From Mycobacterium hubeiense (GTDB taxonomy: Bacteria > Actinomycetota > Actinomycetes > Mycobacteriales > Mycobacteriaceae): a DNA stretch of 64,000 nt. Under the pieces are notes generated by a model. That model was given only the letters and a program-made list of their open reading frames with translations, had not been told where the DNA came from and made no database searches. Numbering within the stretch: the first letter of the stretch is position 1; each line of letters starts with the position of its first letter. A program made the position numbers and the translations under genes. Of the stretch, positions 24,337-34,340 are shown piece after piece. Location of the stretch: assembly GCF_002838065.1 (NCBI RefSeq), contig NZ_PIZU01000019.1, positions 39,616 to 103,615 on the forward strand, read 5' to 3'.

Positions 24337-26457
24337 GTGACGCCCCGCGAGACGAACGCTGACTCGTCGCCGGACGCCCCGGTACGCAGCAGCATCGATG
24401 TTCCGCCCGACTTCGTCATGGGCCTCCTGGGTTCCGCCGACGAAAATCTGCGCGCCCTCGAAGACCTCCTTTCCGCCGATATCCACGTACGCGGCAACGA
24501 GCTGACCCTGACCGGCGAACCGGCCGATGTTGCGTTGGCCGAACGCGCTGTTTCCGAGCTCATCGCGATCGTGTCCAGTGGCCAGCCGTTGACCCCGGAC
24601 GCCGTGCGGCACAGCGTCGCCATGCTGACGGGGACGGAGGGCGAGTCGCCGGCCGAAGTGCTCACCCTCGACGTTTTATCGCGGCGCGGCAAGACGATTC
24701 GGCCCAAGACGCTGAACCAGAAGCGCTACGTCGACGCAATCGACGCGCACACCATCGTTTTCGGTATCGGTCCGGCCGGAACCGGCAAGACCTATCTGGC
24801 GATGGCCAAGGCGGTCAGTGCGCTGCAGGCCAAACAGGTCGCCCGGATCATTCTCACCCGTCCTGCGGTGGAAGCCGGTGAGCGCCTTGGCTTCTTACCG
24901 GGCACGCTGAGCGAAAAGATCGACCCGTATCTGCGGCCGCTGTACGACGCGCTGTACGACATGATGGATGCCGAGCTGATCCCGAAGCTGATGAGCGCCG
25001 GCATCATCGAAGTAGCGCCGCTCGGGTATATGCGGGGACGAGCACAACCGAAATTCACAAACGTCTTGACCCCCAACGGCTTCCGGCCGATTGGTGAACT
25101 TCAGGTCGGCGATTTTGTGATCGGCTCTGACGGGCGGCCGACTGAAGTTCTGGGTGTCTATCCGCAGGGCTTCAAGGAGATCTACCGCGTATACACACAA
25201 GATGGTTCGTCAACGCTAGCGTCAGGTGACCATCTCTGGTCGGTATATACACGTCACGACAGGGCCAGAGGGAAGCCGGCGCGCGTCCTGCAGACAAAGG
25301 AGATGATCGGCAACCTCCGCGCTGCGCACTACCACCGTTATGAGCTGCCCCTTTTGGAGGCTCCGGTAGATTTCGAGCGCCGGCCGGTGCCGTTGGATCC
25401 ATATGCCCTCGGGCTTTTGCTTGGAGATGGGTGCTTCTCCTGCAGCGCTACACCGACATTCGCAACCACTGATCCGGAACTGGCGGAAGAGCTTAAACGC
25501 TTGATTCCGGGCATCAAGGTCACACGCAAAACCGAAGTCGACTACGTACTCGGCAGAAGTTGCGGCCGCGGCGGCGATACCACTGTTGCCAACCCAATCA
25601 CAAGGGCGATGCGCGAGTTGGGGCTCTTAGGGGCCAAGTCGAGCACCAAATTTGTTCCCACGGACTACCTCTTTAACTCGGCCGAGGTCCGACTTGCCGT
25701 TCTGCAGGGTCTCTTCGACTCCGACGGTGGCCCCGTAACTCAGCAGGGACGTAACTGCCGCATACAGTTCGCAACTGTCTCCGATCGCCTCCGCGACGAT
25801 GTGATGTTTCTGGTCCAGTCGCTCGGCGGCGTCGTCTACCAGCGCACGAGGAAAGCCCTCGGGCGCAAGCCGGGGCTCGCGCGCGGTCGCCCAGTGCATC
25901 ACCGTTCGGATGCACACATTCTTGACATCCGGCTGCCCGCATGCGTCGCCCCCTTCCGGCTCGCTCGCAAGGCAGCAAAGTACGACACCACCGGCGGCGG
26001 TCGGCCCATGCGGTTCATTGACCGCATCGAGCCGGAGGGCACGGAAGAAGCCGTCTGTATCCGCGTCGCTGCCGCCGATTCCCTGTACGTCACAGAGAAT
26101 TTCCTGCTCACGCATAACACCCTCAACGATGCGTTCATCATCCTCGACGAGGCGCAGAACACCACTGCCGAACAGATGAAGATGTTTCTGACGCGGCTTG
26201 GCTTCAACTCGAAAGTCGTTGTCACCGGCGACGTTACACAGATCGACCTACCCGGTGGTGCGACCTCCGGCCTGCGCGCCGCTATGCGGATTCTCGAGGG
26301 CATCGACGATATCCACTTCGCCGAACTCACCAGCGCCGACGTGGTGCGCCACCGCTTGGTCTCCGAAATCGTCGACGCCTACGCGAAATACGAGGAGCCC
26401 GCGCTGATGAACCGTGCGCAACGGCGCGCTTCCGGAGCCCGGCCTACCCGCCGGTGA
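24337..26457 (+). CDS. phoH: PhoH-family ATPase (PhoH1) precursor interrupted by an intein
   Basis: The precursor is 706 residues: an N-extein of 235 (24337-25041), an intein of 359 (25042-26118) and a C-extein of 112 (26119-26454). The spliced product of 347 residues matches the size of mycobacterial PhoH1, a cytosolic P-loop ATPase with Walker A GPAGTGKT near residue 147 and Walker [11 protein letters not shown] just after the intein. GTG 24337 is chosen because [10 protein letters not shown] aligns with the M. tuberculosis PhoH1 N-terminus; the frame is open further upstream but without similarity. It overlaps nothing upstream and is followed 7 nt later by ybeY. The intein insertion splits the strictly conserved MRGR/TLNDAF sequence, so splicing is needed for activity. 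Confidence 0.93.
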   Translation: MTPRETNADSSPDAPVRSSIDVPPDFVMGLLGSADENLRALEDLLSADIHVRGNELTLTGEPADVALAERAVSELIAIVSSGQPLTPDAVRHSVAMLTGTEGESPAEVLTLDVLSRRGKTIRPKTLNQKRYVDAIDAHTIVFGIGPAGTGKTYLAMAKAVSALQAKQVARIILTRPAVEAGERLGFLPGTLSEKIDPYLRPLYDALYDMMDAELIPKLMSAGIIEVAPLGYMRGRAQPKFTNVLTPNGFRPIGELQVGDFVIGSDGRPTEVLGVYPQGFKEIYRVYTQDGSSTLASGDHLWSVYTRHDRARGKPARVLQTKEMIGNLRAAHYHRYELPLLEAPVDFERRPVPLDPYALGLLLGDGCFSCSATPTFATTDPELAEELKRLIPGIKVTRKTEVDYVLGRSCGRGGDTTVANPITRAMRELGLLGAKSSTKFVPTDYLFNSAEVRLAVLQGLFDSDGGPVTQQGRNCRIQFATVSDRLRDDVMFLVQSLGGVVYQRTRKALGRKPGLARGRPVHHRSDAHILDIRLPACVAPFRLARKAAKYDTTGGGRPMRFIDRIEPEGTEEAVCIRVAAADSLYVTENFLLTHNTLNDAFIILDEAQNTTAEQMKMFLTRLGFNSKVVVTGDVTQIDLPGGATSGLRAAMRILEGIDDIHFAELTSADVVRHRLVSEIVDAYAKYEEPALMNRAQRRASGARPTRR
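25042..26118 (+). mobile_element. Class 3-type intein with LAGLIDADG homing endonuclease in PhoH
   Basis: A 359-residue in-frame insertion between MRGR and TLNDAF. Residue 1 is Ala, not Cys or Ser. Block B is [10 protein letters not shown] (Trp66), block F contains Cys339 in EEAVCIRV, and the end is LLTHN with Thr357, His358 and Asn359, followed by Thr as +1 residue. Trp, Cys and Thr at these places form the WCT signature of class 3 inteins, which use the block F Cys as nucleophile instead of residue 1. Two endonuclease motifs are present: LGLLLGDG (123-130) and LQGLFDSDG (221-229), each with its acidic residue. The reading frame is intact, so both splicing and homing may be functional. Base composition appears less GC-biased than the flanking exteins. 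Confidence 0.92.
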
Positions 26458-26464
26458 ACGCCGC

Positions 26465-27001
26465 ATGAGCATCGAGGTTTCCAACGAGTCGGGCATCGAC
26501 GTGTCCGAAACCGAGCTGATCAGCGTCGCCCGGTTCGTCCTCGAGAAGATGAAAGTGAATCCGGCGGCCGAGCTTTCGATGGTTCTGCTCGACAAGCCCG
26601 CGATGGCGGATCTGCACATGCGCTGGATGGACCTGCCGGGACCGACCGATGTGATGAGCTTTCCGATGGACGAGCTCGAGCCCGGCGGCCGGCCCGACGC
26701 GCCCGAACCGGGACCGGCGATGCTCGGCGACATCGTGTTGTGCCCCGAGTTCGCCGCCGAACAGGCCGCCGCGGCCGGCCACCCGCTCGGCCAGGAATTG
26801 GCACTGCTCACGGTGCACGGGGTGCTGCATCTGCTCGGCTACGACCACGCCGAGCCCGACGAGGAGAAAGAGATGTTCGCCCTGCAGCGCCAACTCCTCG
26901 AAGAGTGGGTGGCCGCCCAGGTCGAGGCCTACCACAAGGACCGTCGGACCGAGAAGGATCGGCGCCTGCTGGACCAGTCCCGATACTTCGACGAGCCGTG
27001 A
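26465..27001 (+). CDS. ybeY: Endoribonuclease YbeY
   Basis: A 178-residue zinc-dependent endoribonuclease involved in 16S rRNA 3'-end maturation and ribosome quality control. The signature zinc site [11 protein letters not shown] lies near residue 118. ATG 26465 gives [10 protein letters not shown], matching the usual N-terminus; an upstream in-frame ATG lies inside phoH. The phoH-ybeY-CBS protein-era order is conserved in actinobacteria. The stop overlaps the GTG of the next gene by 4 nt. Confidence 0.95.
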   Translation: MSIEVSNESGIDVSETELISVARFVLEKMKVNPAAELSMVLLDKPAMADLHMRWMDLPGPTDVMSFPMDELEPGGRPDAPEPGPAMLGDIVLCPEFAAEQAAAAGHPLGQELALLTVHGVLHLLGYDHAEPDEEKEMFALQRQLLEEWVAAQVEAYHKDRRTEKDRRLLDQSRYFDEP

Positions 27002-28284
27002 AACCTATAGCCCCGTTACTCGGAGCGATTGCGCTCATCGGCCTCGGTGGGCTGTTTGCCGCCGTCGACGCTGCGCTCAGCACGGTGTCGATGGCCAGGG
27101 TCGAAGAGTTGGTACGCGAAGAACGCCCCGGTGCGGTGCGACTGGCGAAGGTCGTCGCCGAGCGGCCGAAGTACATCAATCTCATTGTGCTGCTGCGCAT
27201 TACCTGCGAAGTGACCGCCACGGTGCTGCTGGTGTCCTACCTCGGCGGGCACCTCGGAGTGGGCTGGGGGCTGGTCGCGGCGGCGGCCATCATGGTGGTG
27301 GTCAGCTTCGTCGCGATCGGGGTCGGCCCGCGTACCGTCGGCCGGCAGAATGCGTATCCGATCGCGCTGGTGAGTGCCCTTCCGCTGCAAACGATCTCGG
27401 TACTTCTCACTCCGATCAGCCGACTACTTGTGTTGATCGGTAACGCACTGACACCGGGCCGTGGGTTCCGCAACGGCCCGTTCGCCTCCGAAATCGAACT
27501 GCGTGAGGTCGTCGACTTGGCCCAGCAGCGCGGTGTCGTCGCCGACGACGAACGCCGGATGATCCAGTCCGTGTTCGAACTCGGCGACACACCCGCCCGT
27601 GAGGTGATGGTGCCGCGCACCGAGATGGTCTGGATCGAAAGCGACAAGACCGCCGGCCAGGCGACATCGCTGGCGGTGCGCAGCGGGCATTCACGCATCC
27701 CGGTGATCGGCGAGAACGTTGACGACATCGTCGGCGTTGTCTATCTCAAAGACCTTGTCCAGCAGACGTATTACTCCACCAACGGGGGGCGTGACACCAC
27801 CGTCGCGCAAGTGATGCGGCCGGCGGTGTTCGTACCGGACTCCAAACCGCTGGACGCACTGCTGCGCGAGATGCAGCGCGACCGCAATCATATGGCGCTG
27901 CTGGTGGACGAATACGGCGCCATCGCCGGGCTGGTGACGATCGAGGACGTGCTGGAGGAGATCGTCGGCGAGATCGTCGACGAGTACGACGCCGGCGAAG
28001 TGGTGCCGGTGGAAGAGCTGGGCGACAAGCGTTTCCGCGTCTCGGCGCGGCTGCCGATCGAGGACCTGGGCGAGCTGTACGACATCGAGTTTCCCGAGGA
28101 CCTCGACGTCGACACCGTCGGCGGCCTGGTGGCCCTCGAATTGGGCCGCGTGCCGCTGCCCGGCGCCGAGGTGACGTGGGACGGTCTGCGTCTGCGCGCC
28201 GAAGGCGGCCCAGACCATCGCGGCCGCGTGCGAATCGGCACCGTTCTGGTCAGTCCCACGGAGCCGCAGGAAGGGGAGCAATGA
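26998..28284 (+). CDS. CNNM/HlyC-CorC-type membrane protein with CBS domains (Rv2366c-like)
   Basis: A 428-residue membrane protein. The first about 150 residues hold several hydrophobic segments typical of the DUF21/CNNM domain (starting [20 protein letters not shown]). The middle has paired CBS domains ([12 protein letters not shown], then [20 protein letters not shown] and [20 protein letters not shown]). The end has a CorC/HlyC transporter-associated domain. Relatives take part in magnesium or cobalt handling, though often named hemolysins. GTG start 26998 overlaps ybeY by 4 nt. Its position before the small deaminase-like gene and era matches Rv2366c. Confidence 0.9.
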   Translation: MKPIAPLLGAIALIGLGGLFAAVDAALSTVSMARVEELVREERPGAVRLAKVVAERPKYINLIVLLRITCEVTATVLLVSYLGGHLGVGWGLVAAAAIMVVVSFVAIGVGPRTVGRQNAYPIALVSALPLQTISVLLTPISRLLVLIGNALTPGRGFRNGPFASEIELREVVDLAQQRGVVADDERRMIQSVFELGDTPAREVMVPRTEMVWIESDKTAGQATSLAVRSGHSRIPVIGENVDDIVGVVYLKDLVQQTYYSTNGGRDTTVAQVMRPAVFVPDSKPLDALLREMQRDRNHMALLVDEYGAIAGLVTIEDVLEEIVGEIVDEYDAGEVVPVEELGDKRFRVSARLPIEDLGELYDIEFPEDLDVDTVGGLVALELGRVPLPGAEVTWDGLRLRAEGGPDHRGRVRIGTVLVSPTEPQEGEQ

Positions 28285-28598
28285 CCGAGCTCGACGCCGA
28301 GGACACCAAGCTGGTGGTGCTGGCCCGTGGTGCGATGGGACGTGCCGAAGCATCCAGCGGAGCGGCGGGGCGCGACGCCGACGGCCGCACCTACGCCGGC
28401 GCCCCGGTTGTCCTGAACGCGCTGCGGCTCACCGCATTGCAGGCTGCTGTCGCAGCCGCCGTGTCCAGCGGTGCCACGGGTCTGGAGGCCGCCGTGCTGG
28501 TCGGCGGGGCGGCCGACGATCCCGGCGTCGCCGCGGTGCACGAGCTTTCGGGTGAGGCGAAGGTCATCGTCACCGACCGCGCGGGCACCCCGGTATGA
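28281..28598 (+). CDS. Cytidine-deaminase-like protein lacking the zinc site (Rv2365c-like)
   Basis: A 105-residue protein. The layout [33 protein letters not shown] and [10 protein letters not shown] resembles the cytidine deaminase fold, in which GxNVEN is followed by a zinc-binding Cys/His-Ala-Glu. Here the corresponding positions read LTALQA and the second Cys pair is absent, so zinc-dependent catalysis is not expected. ATG 28281 overlaps the upstream gene by 4 nt (ATGA). Orthologues sit between the CBS protein and era in other mycobacteria. Role unknown; the fold assignment is by pattern. Confidence 0.8.
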   Translation: MTELDAEDTKLVVLARGAMGRAEASSGAAGRDADGRTYAGAPVVLNALRLTALQAAVAAAVSSGATGLEAAVLVGGAADDPGVAAVHELSGEAKVIVTDRAGTPV

Positions 28599-28680
28599 CC
28601 GTCGCGAGTATGAAGCCACTGCGAAATATCGCGCCGAAACTCGCGCTGAGTTCACACTCGGCGCGACCCGGATGCCGCGC

Positions 28681-29583
28681 ATGACGCCAGAATTCCGCTC
28701 CGGCTTCGTCTGCTTCGTCGGCAGGCCCAACACCGGCAAGTCAACGCTGACCAACGCGCTCGTCGGCGCCAAGGTCGCCATCACGTCGAATCGGCCGCAA
28801 ACCACTCGGCACACCATCCGCGGCATCGTGCACCGCGAGAACTTCCAGATCATCCTCGTCGACACACCGGGCCTGCACCGGCCCCGCACGCTGCTGGGTC
28901 AGCGGCTCAACGAGCTGGTCAAAGACACCTACTCCGAGGTCGACGTCATCGGCCTGTGCATACCCGCCGATGAGGCGATCGGACCCGGCGACCGGTGGAT
29001 TCACCAGCAGATCCGCACCGTCGCACCGAAGACCACGCTCGTCGCGATCGTCACCAAGATCGACAAGGTGCCCAAGGATCGGGTGGCCGCGCAGCTGCTG
29101 GCGGTCAGTGAGCTCGTCGGGCCGGACACCGAAGTCGTTCCGGTGTCGGCCACCACAGGCCAACAGCTCGACGTGCTTATCGACGTGCTCGCGGCAGCAC
29201 TGCCGGAGGGCCCGCAGTTCTATCCCGACGGCGAGCTCACCGACGAGCCGGAGGAAACGCTGATGGCCGAGCTGATCCGCGAGGCCGCGTTGGAAGGTGT
29301 GCGCGACGAACTTCCGCATTCGCTGGCCGTCGTCATCGACGAGGTCAGTCCCCGCGAGGGCCGCGACGACCTCATCGACGTGCACGCGATCCTCTACGTC
29401 GAACGCGACAGCCAGAAGGGCATCGTCATCGGCAAGGGCGGTGCCCGGCTGCGCGAAGTCGGCACCGCGGCACGCACTCAGATCGAGAAGCTGCTCGGCA
29501 CCAAGGTGTATCTGGATCTGCGCGTCAAGGTCGCCAAAAACTGGCAGCGCGACCCAAAACAGTTGGGCCGCTTGGGCTTCTAG
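28681..29583 (+). CDS. era: GTPase Era
   Basis: A 300-residue Ras-like GTPase that assists 30S subunit assembly by binding the 3' end of 16S rRNA. Motifs: G1 GRPNTGKS near residue 14, G3 DTPG, G4 TKID and a C-terminal KH domain with GKGGARLREVG. ATG 28681 gives MTPEFRSGFV, matching the family; ATG 28672, three codons upstream, is possible. It ends the phoH-ybeY-era run, which places three ribosome-maturation factors together. Convergent with the CAP-domain gene, 6 nt apart. Confidence 0.96.
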   Translation: MTPEFRSGFVCFVGRPNTGKSTLTNALVGAKVAITSNRPQTTRHTIRGIVHRENFQIILVDTPGLHRPRTLLGQRLNELVKDTYSEVDVIGLCIPADEAIGPGDRWIHQQIRTVAPKTTLVAIVTKIDKVPKDRVAAQLLAVSELVGPDTEVVPVSATTGQQLDVLIDVLAAALPEGPQFYPDGELTDEPEETLMAELIREAALEGVRDELPHSLAVVIDEVSPREGRDDLIDVHAILYVERDSQKGIVIGKGGARLREVGTAARTQIEKLLGTKVYLDLRVKVAKNWQRDPKQLGRLGF

Positions 29584-29589
29584 AACGCG

Positions 29590-30135
29590 TCAGCTCTGCG
29601 CGCCCGAGCCCGGTTCTCCGAACGGCCTGCCGGGCCCGTGCACCGGGGGCGCGGCGTCGCCCTTGCCGTAGACGGCCACCACCACGGTGCGGTCGATAGC
29701 GTTCGCCGACCACACGCCGATGTCGACGTTCGAACAGTCCGACATGATCGCGTAGTAGTCCGGCCGGTAATACCACCGGTTCATGATCTCGATGCCGCTG
29801 ATCGCCAGCGCCGGGTTGATCGCCACCGTCTCGGCCACCGCGCCGGCGTAGCCCGCATTGCGGGCTCGGTCGGCCACCGTGGACCCGTCCGAGCCGATGT
29901 CGCCGTCCAATGCGCGGTTGTTGAGCACGTCGTTGGTGTGCCACTCGGCGGCCAGGCGCAGCTTCGGATTGATCTTGATGTCGGTGTCGCAGCCGGCCTT
30001 CCGCTGCACGGTGTAGACGTTGGCCACCACGCCGTCGTTGAGCCGTTTGTTGTCCGCCGCGGCGCTCGGCATGCCGGCGACCGCCGCGCCCGCGACGGCC
30101 ACCGCGGGCAGTATGTGCAACCAGCGAAGTGTCAC
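29590..30135 (-). CDS. Secreted CAP-domain (SCP/PR1-like) protein
   Basis: A 181-residue exported protein. GTG 30135 is preferred: it follows AAGG by 8 nt and gives a clean signal peptide (MTLRWLHILPAVAVAGAAVA, cleavage after SAAA). A GTG at 30159 in the same frame would overlap the amidase gene by 14 nt. The mature part has CAP-like features: LRLAAEWHTNDVL, an R-x-NAGY segment, NRWYYRPDYYAIM and IGVWSANAIDRT, plus two Cys likely in a disulfide. CAP proteins have diverse extracellular roles; the substrate is unknown. It is likely co-transcribed downstream of the amidase. Confidence 0.82.
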   Translation of the reverse strand: MTLRWLHILPAVAVAGAAVAGMPSAAADNKRLNDGVVANVYTVQRKAGCDTDIKINPKLRLAAEWHTNDVLNNRALDGDIGSDGSTVADRARNAGYAGAVAETVAINPALAISGIEIMNRWYYRPDYYAIMSDCSNVDIGVWSANAIDRTVVVAVYGKGDAAPPVHGPGRPFGEPGSGAQS

Positions 30136-30145
30136 GGTCGAGACC

Positions 30146-31702
30146 TTACGCGACGTCACCGGTCAGCGAAGCCTCACGAGCGTTAATCGCGGCCGCTGCC
30201 CGGGATACATCGGTTTCCCCTGCAGCCGCGGTGGCTGCTGGCTTCGCCGCAGGTGGGACGATGCTGCGGCCCTCGGGGACATTCCACCAGACCTTGGGCT
30301 GCTTCGCCGACCATCCGTTGAGCGCTTCGAGCTCAGCGGCCAGGGAGATCAGCAGTGGCTCGCTGTTGGCGGGGCCCATCAGCTGCACCCCGATCGGCAG
30401 TCCTTCCGAGGTGAACCCGGCCGGCACGTTGATCGACGGCCACCCGAGCAGATTCCACGGCCAGGTCACCGGGCACGCCTTGATCATCGTGCGGTCGGTC
30501 GCCAACCCGCCGAGTTCGTCGAACTCATGCACCAGCGGCGGCGGCTGCGCGGTGGTCGGCGCCAACACCACGTCGGCGATGTTGAAGATGAAGCCGATGC
30601 GCCGCTGCGCCTCGGCCTCGCGCGCCCGCGCCTTACGCAACACGTGTTTCGACAGCAGCCGGCCCATCCGCATGTTGGCCATGGTGCGCTTGTCCCAATT
30701 GGCCGCCCCGTCGAGCCGATGAGCCCAGTCCAGCAGGCCCGACGTGGACCGCGCCAGGAAATTCCACGACATGCCCAGGCTGTAGTCGGGGTCGTTCGCG
30801 CGCACCCGGTGGCCCAGCTGCTCGAGCTGACCTGCGACGGTTTCCAGTGCATCGCGGATCTCCGGGTGCAGCTTGGCCCGAAAGAACGTGAACGGGAACT
30901 TGGTGGACATCGCGATCCGCAGCGGTCCCGGCGCCCGTCCCACATAATCCGACACGGTTACCGGCGGCGGTTGATGCAGATCGCCGACGACGGTTCCGGA
31001 CGCCGCGTCGAGCACCAAGGCGGCGTCGGTGACGGTGCGCGCCAACACACCGTTGACCGTGATGCCGTTGAACGCCTCGGGCAGCGGCCATGTGGAGATG
31101 CGGCCCCGCTGCGGTTTGACGCCCACCAGATGCGTCCACGCCGCCGGTATCCGCACGCTGCCCGCGCCGTCGGAGCCGATCGCCGCGGTCACCAGGCCGG
31201 CGGCCACCGCCGCCGCGCTGCCTCCCGACGAACCGCCCGGGGTGTGCTTGCGCGACCACGGATTGCGGGTGTGGCCGAACGCCGGCCCGCTGGTGAACGG
31301 CCACTGACCGAGCTCGCAGGTGTTGGTCTTGCCGACGATGACGGCGCCGGCCGCCCGCAGTCGTCGCACCACTTCGGAGTCGGTGGTCGCAGGCCGGAAG
31401 TTGCCGTCGGCGCCGAACCTCGTCGGCACACCCGCCACGTCAACGTCGTCCTTGACCGCGATCGGAATGCCCAACAACGGAAGTTGTTCGCCCGCCGCAC
31501 GTTTGCGGTCGGCCTCCGCGGCGTCGGCCAGGGCCTGTTCGGTCAGCACCACCCGAAATGCGTTGAGAGTGGACTGGCTGGCGGAAATGGCGTGAAGCGA
31601 TCGCCGTACCAGTTCGTCGGAGGTGGCTGTGCCGCTGGCGAGCTGGTAAAGCTGATCGGTGAGGGTGGGAAAGCAGGCGCCGTTGGTAGAAGTCTCGACC
31701 AT
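30146..31702 (-). CDS. amiA2: Amidase-signature family enzyme (AmiA2-like)
   Basis: A 518-residue amidase hydrolysing C-N bonds of amides. The Ser-cisSer-Lys catalytic elements are visible: Lys in IPIAVKDDV and the serines in TPGGSSGGSAAAVAAG. The location between era and recO, opposite in direction, matches amiA2 (Rv2363) of M. tuberculosis, which I recall as about 484 residues; this one carries an extra Ala-rich C-terminal tail. ATG 31702 is chosen because it lies next to the divergent recO promoter region, and the longer open frame upstream only mirrors recO. Confidence 0.88.
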   Translation of the reverse strand: MVETSTNGACFPTLTDQLYQLASGTATSDELVRRSLHAISASQSTLNAFRVVLTEQALADAAEADRKRAAGEQLPLLGIPIAVKDDVDVAGVPTRFGADGNFRPATTDSEVVRRLRAAGAVIVGKTNTCELGQWPFTSGPAFGHTRNPWSRKHTPGGSSGGSAAAVAAGLVTAAIGSDGAGSVRIPAAWTHLVGVKPQRGRISTWPLPEAFNGITVNGVLARTVTDAALVLDAASGTVVGDLHQPPPVTVSDYVGRAPGPLRIAMSTKFPFTFFRAKLHPEIRDALETVAGQLEQLGHRVRANDPDYSLGMSWNFLARSTSGLLDWAHRLDGAANWDKRTMANMRMGRLLSKHVLRKARAREAEAQRRIGFIFNIADVVLAPTTAQPPPLVHEFDELGGLATDRTMIKACPVTWPWNLLGWPSINVPAGFTSEGLPIGVQLMGPANSEPLLISLAAELEALNGWSAKQPKVWWNVPEGRSIVPPAAKPAATAAAGETDVSRAAAAINAREASLTGDVA

Positions 31703-31765
31703 CACTGTAGAGAATATCGGCGTTGCCAACCCGAATCTGTCGGTTCGCGGTGGGAGACTGTGCCG

Positions 31766-32611
31766 ATGCGGTTGTACCGGGACCGAGCGGTGGTGCTGCG
31801 TCAGCACAAGCTCGGCGAGGCCGACCGGATCGTCACCTTGCTCACCCGTGAGCACGGCTTGGTCCGGGCGGTCGCCAAAGGGGTGCGCCGGACGCGCAGC
31901 AAGTTCGGCGCCCGGCTGGAGCCGTTCGCGCACATCGACGTTCAGCTGCATCCTGGCCGCAACCTCGACATCGTCACTCAGGTGCAGGCCATCGACGCCT
32001 TCGCCACCGACATCGTCAACGATTACGGCCGCTACACCTGCGCCTGCGCGATGCTGGAGACCGCCGAACGCCTGGCCGGGGAGGAACGGGCGCCGGCACC
32101 CGCATTGCACCGGCTGACCGTGGCCGCACTGCGCGCGGTCGCCGACGGCAGCCGGCCCCGCGAACTGGTGCTCGACGCGTATTTGTTGCGCGCCATGGGG
32201 ATCGCCGGCTGGGCGCCCGCCATCACCGAATGCGCCCGCTGCGCCGCACCCGGCCCGCATCGGGCGTTCCACGTCGCTGCGGGCGGCAGCGTGTGCGTGC
32301 ACTGCCGCCCGTCCGGATCGGCCACACCGCCGCAGGGCGTGCTGGATTTGATGGCCGCACTGCACGACGGCGACTGGGAGTTCGCGCAGGCCTCCCCGCA
32401 GTCCTATCGCAGCCAGGCCAGCGGGCTGGTCGCCGCGCATCTGCAGTGGCATCTGGAGCGTCAGCTGCGCACATTGCCGCTGGTGGAACGCGTGTACCGG
32501 GTCGATCGCACACTCGCCGAGCACCGCATGTCACTGGTCGGGCAGGATGTCAGCCATGGCGGTACAGCGGCTGCGCAAGGAGGAATACCCCCAGCTGCCT
32601 CCGGCGCCTGA
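31766..32611 (+). CDS. recO: DNA repair protein RecO
   Basis: A 281-residue recombination mediator that helps load RecA on SSB-coated single strands (RecFOR pathway). The N-terminal OB fold begins [20 protein letters not shown]. The C-terminal half has a four-Cys zinc-binding set, CARC and CVHC, around residues 155-178. The ATG at 31766 is 63 nt from the divergent amidase start. Its 3' end overlaps the prenyltransferase gene in another frame by more than 50 nt, which fits coupled expression. Confidence 0.93.
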   Translation: MRLYRDRAVVLRQHKLGEADRIVTLLTREHGLVRAVAKGVRRTRSKFGARLEPFAHIDVQLHPGRNLDIVTQVQAIDAFATDIVNDYGRYTCACAMLETAERLAGEERAPAPALHRLTVAALRAVADGSRPRELVLDAYLLRAMGIAGWAPAITECARCAAPGPHRAFHVAAGGSVCVHCRPSGSATPPQGVLDLMAALHDGDWEFAQASPQSYRSQASGLVAAHLQWHLERQLRTLPLVERVYRVDRTLAEHRMSLVGQDVSHGGTAAAQGGIPPAASGA

Positions 32612-33440
32612 CGACTATCCGACCTTTCCCGACAAGTCGACGTGGCCGGTGGTTTTCCCGGACCTGCCACCCCACACCAACGGCAGGTTCGCCCGTCCGC
32701 CGCAGCACACCAGCAAGGCCGCCGCGCCGAAGATCCCGGCCGACCAGGTGCCCAACCACGTGGCCGTGGTGATGGACGGCAACGGACGCTGGGCCACCCA
32801 GCGCGGGCTGCACCGCACCGAGGGCCACAAGATGGGTGAGGCGGTGCTGATCGACATCACTTGCGGCGCCATCGAAATCGGCATCAAGCACCTCACGGTG
32901 TACGCGTTCTCCACCGAGAACTGGAAGCGCAGCACCGAAGAGGTGCGGTTCCTGATGGGATTCAACCGCGAAGTGGTCCGCCGGCGCCGGGAAAACCTCA
33001 ACGACATGGGTGTGCGGATGCGTTGGGTCGGCTCCCGTCCGCGTATGTGGCGCAGCGTCATCAAAGAGTTCGACATCGCCGAGCAGATGACCGTCGGCAA
33101 CGACGTCATCACCATCAACTACTGCGTGAACTACGGCGGCCGCACCGAAATCGTCGAGGCGGCAAGGCAACTCGCTCAAGAGGCGGTGGATGGCAAGATC
33201 AACCCCCGTCGCATCACCGAGGCCACCTTCGCCAAGCACCTGCACCGCGCCGACATCCCCGACGTTGACCTGTTCATCCGCACGTCGGGGGAGCAGCGGG
33301 CCAGCAACTTCCTGCTCTGGCAGGCGGCGTACGCCGAGTTCGTCTTCCAGGACAAGCTGTGGCCCGACTACGACCGCCGCGACCTGTGGGCGGCATGCGA
33401 AGAGTACGTGAACCGCAACCGCCGATTCGGTAGGGCCTGA
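32556..33440 (+). CDS. uppS: Long-chain isoprenyl diphosphate synthase (decaprenyl/undecaprenyl, UppS family)
   Basis: A 294-residue cis-prenyltransferase making the lipid carrier for peptidoglycan and arabinogalactan (decaprenyl phosphate in mycobacteria, Rv2361c). Motifs: [10 protein letters not shown] with the catalytic Asp, FSTENWKRS and the C-terminal [11 protein letters not shown]. It has the mycobacterial N-terminal extension [18 protein letters not shown] 32556 is favoured over ATG 32547, because GGGCAGG lies 9 nt upstream and its N-terminus aligns with Rv2361c. The stop shares one base with the next ATG. Confidence 0.93.
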   Translation: MAVQRLRKEEYPQLPPAPDDYPTFPDKSTWPVVFPDLPPHTNGRFARPPQHTSKAAAPKIPADQVPNHVAVVMDGNGRWATQRGLHRTEGHKMGEAVLIDITCGAIEIGIKHLTVYAFSTENWKRSTEEVRFLMGFNREVVRRRRENLNDMGVRMRWVGSRPRMWRSVIKEFDIAEQMTVGNDVITINYCVNYGGRTEIVEAARQLAQEAVDGKINPRRITEATFAKHLHRADIPDVDLFIRTSGEQRASNFLLWQAAYAEFVFQDKLWPDYDRRDLWAACEEYVNRNRRFGRA

Positions 33441-33856
33441 TGGAGCTTGCGCAGCGGTTGGCCGCCGTCCTCGACGAAATCCTGCCGGTGCAGCAGGAAT
33501 CCGACGGCGCGGTCACCGTGCACCACGACGACACCTTCGCCTCGTTGCGGGTGGTGACGATCGCCGAGGGTCTCGACATGGTGTCGCTGACGCAGATCCT
33601 CGCGTGGGATCTGCCGCTGGACGCGCGCGTTCGCGCCAAGGTGGCCAGGCACGCCCACGACACCCTGTTGGGCACGGTCTCGCTGGTGGAAAAGATCTCG
33701 CAGACCACCACCGCCAAGAAGAACTCCAAAAAGATCGCGGATGTGATGCTGCGCTATAACTTTCCGGCCGGCGGGCTCACCGACGATGCGCTGCGCACCC
33801 TGATCCTGATGGTGCTGGCCACCGGTGCCGACGTCCGCCGGGCCCTGGTCGGCTGA
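33440..33856 (+). CDS. Conserved mycobacterial protein (Rv2360c-like)
   Basis: A 138-residue soluble protein with no signal peptide or membrane segment. It begins [20 protein letters not shown] and has a central mixed alpha/beta region (SLRVVTIAEGLDMVSLTQIL) and a helical C-terminus. The fold pattern is reminiscent of YbjN or secretion-chaperone-like proteins, but I cannot confirm this. ATG 33440 overlaps the uppS TGA by one base, so it is translationally coupled. Position between uppS and zur is the same as for Rv2360c. Function unknown. Confidence 0.82.
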   Translation: MELAQRLAAVLDEILPVQQESDGAVTVHHDDTFASLRVVTIAEGLDMVSLTQILAWDLPLDARVRAKVARHAHDTLLGTVSLVEKISQTTTAKKNSKKIADVMLRYNFPAGGLTDDALRTLILMVLATGADVRRALVG

Positions 33857-33944
33857 GCGGTCAGCCACCGCCAGTCTGTTGTTATCGAGGTCGGTTCTCG
33901 AAAAACCTCTCGCTAACGACAGTCTCGCGGAGGCGAGGCGCGGC

Positions 33945-34340
33945 TCAGCCGCCCGCGCAGTCGCCACACACCCCGAAGATCTCGATGGTGTGGCTGACGT
34001 CGGAGAACCCGTGTTCGCGGGCAACCTCGGCGGCCCACGCCTCGACGTCTCCGCCCTGGATCTCGACGGTGGCGCCGCACGTGCGGCAGACCAGGTGATG
34101 GTGGTGATGTTCGGAGCAGCGGCGGTACACCGATTCGCCGGTGTCGGTGCGCAACGTGTCGACGAGCCCGGCCGCCGCCATCGACTGCAGGGTGCGATAG
34201 ACCGTCGTCAGCCCGATGCCCTCACCGCGGCGACGCAGCTCGTCGTGCAGCTCCTGGGCGGAGCGGAAGTCGTCGATGTTCTCCAGCAGGGCGGAGATGG
34301 CGGCGCGCTGTCGCGTGGCCCGCACGCCAGTCGTGCTCAC
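33945..34340 (-). CDS. zur: Zinc uptake regulator Zur (FurB)
   Basis: A 131-residue Fur-family repressor that senses zinc and represses zinc-uptake and alternative ribosomal protein genes in mycobacteria. The winged-helix part is N-terminal ([20 protein letters not shown]). The metal-binding parts are the His cluster [14 protein letters not shown] and the C-terminal CGDC. GTG 34340 overlaps the smtB TGA by 4 nt, so the two are one operon, as for Rv2358-Rv2359. An 88-bp gap separates it from the convergent upstream gene. Confidence 0.95.
   Translation of the reverse strand: MSTTGVRATRQRAAISALLENIDDFRSAQELHDELRRRGEGIGLTTVYRTLQSMAAAGLVDTLRTDTGESVYRRCSEHHHHHLVCRTCGATVEIQGGDVEAWAAEVAREHGFSDVSHTIEIFGVCGDCAGG

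Noticed and set aside
24043..24707. Minus-strand open frame running from phoH antisense into the WXG relic
   Set aside because: The upstream part is antisense to the phoH start and has no similarity to the intact WXG protein. Only the downstream part is kept as a relic.
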